The notes beneath the pieces were generated by a model that was not told the DNA's origin, searched no databases, and saw only the letters and a list, made by a program, of their open reading frames with translations. Below are positions 61,642 through 64,000 of a DNA stretch of 64,000 nucleotides, in pieces; within the stretch, counting starts at the first letter, position 1, and each line of letters starts with the position of its first letter. Origin of the DNA: AWTP1-13 sp963814055 (GTDB lineage: Bacteria; Pseudomonadota; Alphaproteobacteria; Rhizobiales; Hyphomicrobiaceae); the NCBI GenBank assembly GCA_963814055.1, contig CAWFBJ010000024.1, positions 62,001 through 126,000 of the forward strand, given 5' to 3'. Made by a program: the position numbers and the translations under genes.

Positions 61642-63843
61642 ATGGAATACAGTCCTCTTCGGCAGCTCCGCATGGGCCGCCTGCCCAAGATGGTTTCGTG
61701 GTACGACCCGCGACTGCTGGCGCGTGTGGGCATCCGCACCATCGTCTCGTCCGTGTTCGGCCAGTATGCCGACCAGCGCCTGATGCAGGCGGTCACCGAT
61801 CCTTGCGACGACAAGGAATTGTGCCAGCGCTACGACTACAGCAGTAGTGACGCTCCCGCCGACGCCGCGAATGCGCAACATCGCATCGCTCTCGACGAAT
61901 CCGGCGCCTTCTGGATCGACTACGTGGCGGACGTGGGCGACGGTTTCGATCCCACCTATACGGCTGCCTATCTCCTGGCCCAGGACAGTCTCGACGTTCG
62001 CGGCGCGGGCAAGCTGCGGCACGGCGAGATCCTGATCATGGGCGGAGACCAGTGCTATCCCCAGGCGACGCGAGACGAATACAAAAAACGCCTGCTGCAG
62101 CCTTTCAACTGGGCGTTCAGCACACCGGAACCGGACCGCAAGCTCTTCGCCATCCCCGGGAATCACGACTGGTACGACGGGCTCAACGCCTTCGACAGTT
62201 TGTTCTGCTCCTCGCGCGACAAGCTCTCCAATGCCAAGGGCAACATCATCGGCGGCTGGCGGTGCCAACAGCACCGCAGCTACTGGGCCCTGCGCCTGCC
62301 CTACAATTGGTGGATCTGGGGCGCCGACATCCAGTTCTCGAAGTATCTCGACACCGCACAGGTCAACTACTTCGAGGCCATGGCCAATCAAATGCGGCCG
62401 GGCGACAACCTCATCATCTGCCTGGCGCAGCCCTCGTGGATGATCGCCGAAATGCACGGACTGGACGAGGAGGAGAATTTTTTCAAGATCACCTCGATTG
62501 CGCGTGCCAAGGGGGCGCACGTGGCGGCGGTTATTGCCGGCGATTGGCACCACTACAATCGCTACTACGCGCACGATCTCGATGTGCATTTCATCACGGC
62601 CGGCGGCGGAGGCGCCTTCCTCCACCCCACGCACGTGCTCAAGAACAACATTTCGGTGCGCTGGCCCGAACGGCAGGACGAAGCCGCGCCCGCCGAGTCC
62701 AAGGCGCCGGGCGTCCGTCCAGGCCAAGCCTGGCATGCGCGGCGCTACGACATGCGCCTCAAGCGCAACACCAAGGCTGCCGGCACCGTCGTCGATCAGG
62801 CCGTGCAGGACGTCCAGGACGCGCTCGAGCCACTGCAGAGAGTTGCGCTCAGGCGCAAGCCGCTGCAGCCACAAGCGCCCAAATGCTACCCCAGCAAATC
62901 GCGCAGCTACCTGCTGAGCCTCGGCAACATCCTGTTCCCGTTCTACAACCCGGCCTTTGCCATCGGCATCGGCTTGCTCTACTGGATCGTGACCTGGGAG
63001 TTCCAGACCCTCGTCAGCCGTTTCGAGATCTCTGCCGGCAAAATCGATAACCTCGGCATGGGCACCTCGATCTGGAGCGTGCTGCCGGCCATGCCGATCT
63101 ATCTCATCCAGGCCCTCATCGCGTCCATCGGACTGACCACCCTGCTGGGCGGGCTCTATGCCATCCTCATTTGGTATGTCGATGCCGTCGAGCTGCCCGG
63201 GCTGAGGCGCTACGCCACGAAATTTTTTGTCGGAACGGCGCACTTCCTGGCGCATCTGACAGCCATGTTCACGTTGTCGCTCCTGATTGTCTCTTGGAAC
63301 AACCAGATGACGCCCACCATCCAGAGCCAGCTCGACGCGCTCTATACCTCACGCGATGAGCGGACGCCCATCGTGCGCGATGCCATCCAGGAATCGCTGG
63401 AGCCTCTCAAGCGCCGGACCGAGCAGCAGCAACAGCGTGCGCCGCAGGCGCTACCCGCGGCATCCCCCGTACGCCAGCTTGTCGGCTTCACGTCGTATCC
63501 ATTACTGATGATCTCGCTTGGCGCGCTGGTCGGCGGCTCGCTGTGGGGCATCTATTGGGTGCTCACGGGCCTGTTCGGCCGCATGCACGCGGAGGATGCG
63601 TTCGCCGCGCTCAGGATCAAGAACTACAAGAACTTCCTGAGGCTCAAATTCGAGCGCGACAGGTTGACGATCTACCCGCTAGGGGTCGACAAGGTGCCTG
63701 GACCCGACCATTGGCTGAACGCACCACGCGGCAGGGACAACCCGCTGCCGCACAACCCCAAGCTGATTGCAGCAAAGCCTATCGATGTGCGCCTGATCGA
63801 GAACCCGATCGTCATCGACCGTGTCGACGACAAGGTTGAGTGA
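61642..63843 (+). CDS. membrane-anchored metallophosphoesterase-like protein
   Basis: 733 residues. The N-terminal half has calcineurin-like metal motifs: DYVADVGDGFD, MGGDQCYP (D/Q in place of the usual GDxVD), IPGNHDWYDGLNAF, and GDWHHYNRYY with the late histidines in HFITAGGGGAF. The C-terminal half has about four membrane segments (FYNPAFAIGIGLLYWIV, MPIYLIQALIASIGLTTLLGG and others). A polar segment with RRTEQQQQRAPQ comes between them. It would act on a lipid or nucleotide phosphate near the membrane; substrate unknown. The ATG at 61642 is spaced eight bases from GGAG; another ATG at 61636 is possible. Confidence 0.8.
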   Translation: MEYSPLRQLRMGRLPKMVSWYDPRLLARVGIRTIVSSVFGQYADQRLMQAVTDPCDDKELCQRYDYSSSDAPADAANAQHRIALDESGAFWIDYVADVGDGFDPTYTAAYLLAQDSLDVRGAGKLRHGEILIMGGDQCYPQATRDEYKKRLLQPFNWAFSTPEPDRKLFAIPGNHDWYDGLNAFDSLFCSSRDKLSNAKGNIIGGWRCQQHRSYWALRLPYNWWIWGADIQFSKYLDTAQVNYFEAMANQMRPGDNLIICLAQPSWMIAEMHGLDEEENFFKITSIARAKGAHVAAVIAGDWHHYNRYYAHDLDVHFITAGGGGAFLHPTHVLKNNISVRWPERQDEAAPAESKAPGVRPGQAWHARRYDMRLKRNTKAAGTVVDQAVQDVQDALEPLQRVALRRKPLQPQAPKCYPSKSRSYLLSLGNILFPFYNPAFAIGIGLLYWIVTWEFQTLVSRFEISAGKIDNLGMGTSIWSVLPAMPIYLIQALIASIGLTTLLGGLYAILIWYVDAVELPGLRRYATKFFVGTAHFLAHLTAMFTLSLLIVSWNNQMTPTIQSQLDALYTSRDERTPIVRDAIQESLEPLKRRTEQQQQRAPQALPAASPVRQLVGFTSYPLLMISLGALVGGSLWGIYWVLTGLFGRMHAEDAFAALRIKNYKNFLRLKFERDRLTIYPLGVDKVPGPDHWLNAPRGRDNPLPHNPKLIAAKPIDVRLIENPIVIDRVDDKVE

Positions 63844-63901
63844 TCTGCCGTACCCGGGACCTTGCCTCCGGGCGGCTGCGTCTCAGGTCCGGTGCCCCGC
63901 G

Positions 63902-64000
63902 TCAGATCAGTTTCGCCAATCGCGCAATCCCGTGTTCGATTTCCTCCTCGCCGGCCAGCGAAAAGCTCAGGCGCAACGTATTGCCTCCCCGGCCATCGAA
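63902..64000 (-). CDS. C-terminal end of a class I aminotransferase (partial)
   Basis: The last 32 residues of a gene that continues beyond the window read GNTLRLSFSLAGEEEIEHGI, residues 6-25 of the fragment, then ARLAKLI and stop. LRLSFS followed by IEHGIARLAKLI is the usual end of PLP-dependent 2-aminoadipate/aromatic-type aminotransferases and MocR-like relatives. It converges on the metallophosphoesterase gene. The rest cannot be judged. Confidence 0.75.
   Translation of the reverse strand, partial: FDGRGGNTLRLSFSLAGEEEIEHGIARLAKLI

Noticed and set aside
61549..63255. 568-codon open frame on the minus strand
   Set aside because: Antisense to the metallophosphoesterase with GNHDW and GDWHHY motifs; its translation has no family sign.

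Overview
The window is high-GC bacterial chromosome from an alphaproteobacterium, most likely of the order Hyphomicrobiales. The support is a circularly permuted two-piece tmRNA gene beside an alpha-type sspB, an hflK-hflC-DUF2065-degP block, and general gene style. There is no prophage, insertion sequence, CRISPR array or rRNA operon. Several genes are broken only by single-base insertions, never deletions, which suggests a draft or metagenome-derived assembly with local insertion errors.

Layout. 0-1.3 kb: small exported proteins and tRNA-Thr. 1.5-8 kb: a serine hydrolase, then an FbpABC-type ABC importer in an operon with a class III CoA-transferase. 8-12 kb: a ModA-like binding protein, a molbindin, a persulfide dioxygenase-rhodanese fusion, and a peroxiredoxin. 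11-14 kb: a sensorless histidine kinase directly followed by a HerA-type ATPase. 14-24 kb: manC, then a long minus-strand run (CPBP protease, thyA, ASCH, folA, hflK, hflC, DUF2065, degP, psd, pssA). 24.2-25.3 kb: ssrA and sspB. 25-33 kb: an MFS transporter, a DUF2339 protein, an SDR, and rplY-pth-ychF. 33.2-34.3 kb: a compositionally distinct gene joining a TIR domain to three copies of the topoisomerase I C-terminal repeat, the most unusual gene here. 34-45 kb: a flavoprotein, panE-like, Crp-family regulator, receiver protein, double MaoC, PAS-GGDEF-EAL, glycolate/lactate-oxidase-type flavoenzyme, and an APH-fold protein whose catalytic residues are missing. 45-58.7 kb: a TctABC transporter, an autotransporter with a PL14-like neighbour, and a suyAB-slcC-comC sulfolactate operon under a divergent GntR regulator. 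58.7-64 kb: an SDR, an acyl-CoA synthetase, a membrane metallophosphoesterase and the tail of an aminotransferase.

How the genes work together. The 52.5-58.6 kb block reads as a pathway for 3-sulfolactate. SlcC oxidises (S)-sulfolactate to sulfopyruvate, ComC reduces that to (R)-sulfolactate, and SuyAB splits it to pyruvate and sulfite. The TctABC transporter about 4 kb away is a plausible uptake system. The operon also holds a D-tartrate-dehydratase-like enolase-superfamily gene and a GNAT gene, neither of which is part of the known sulfolactate route. The tmRNA tags stalled peptides, and the adjacent sspB encodes the adaptor that delivers such tagged proteins to ClpXP. The hflKC, degP, pssA and psd genes form an envelope quality and phospholipid block.
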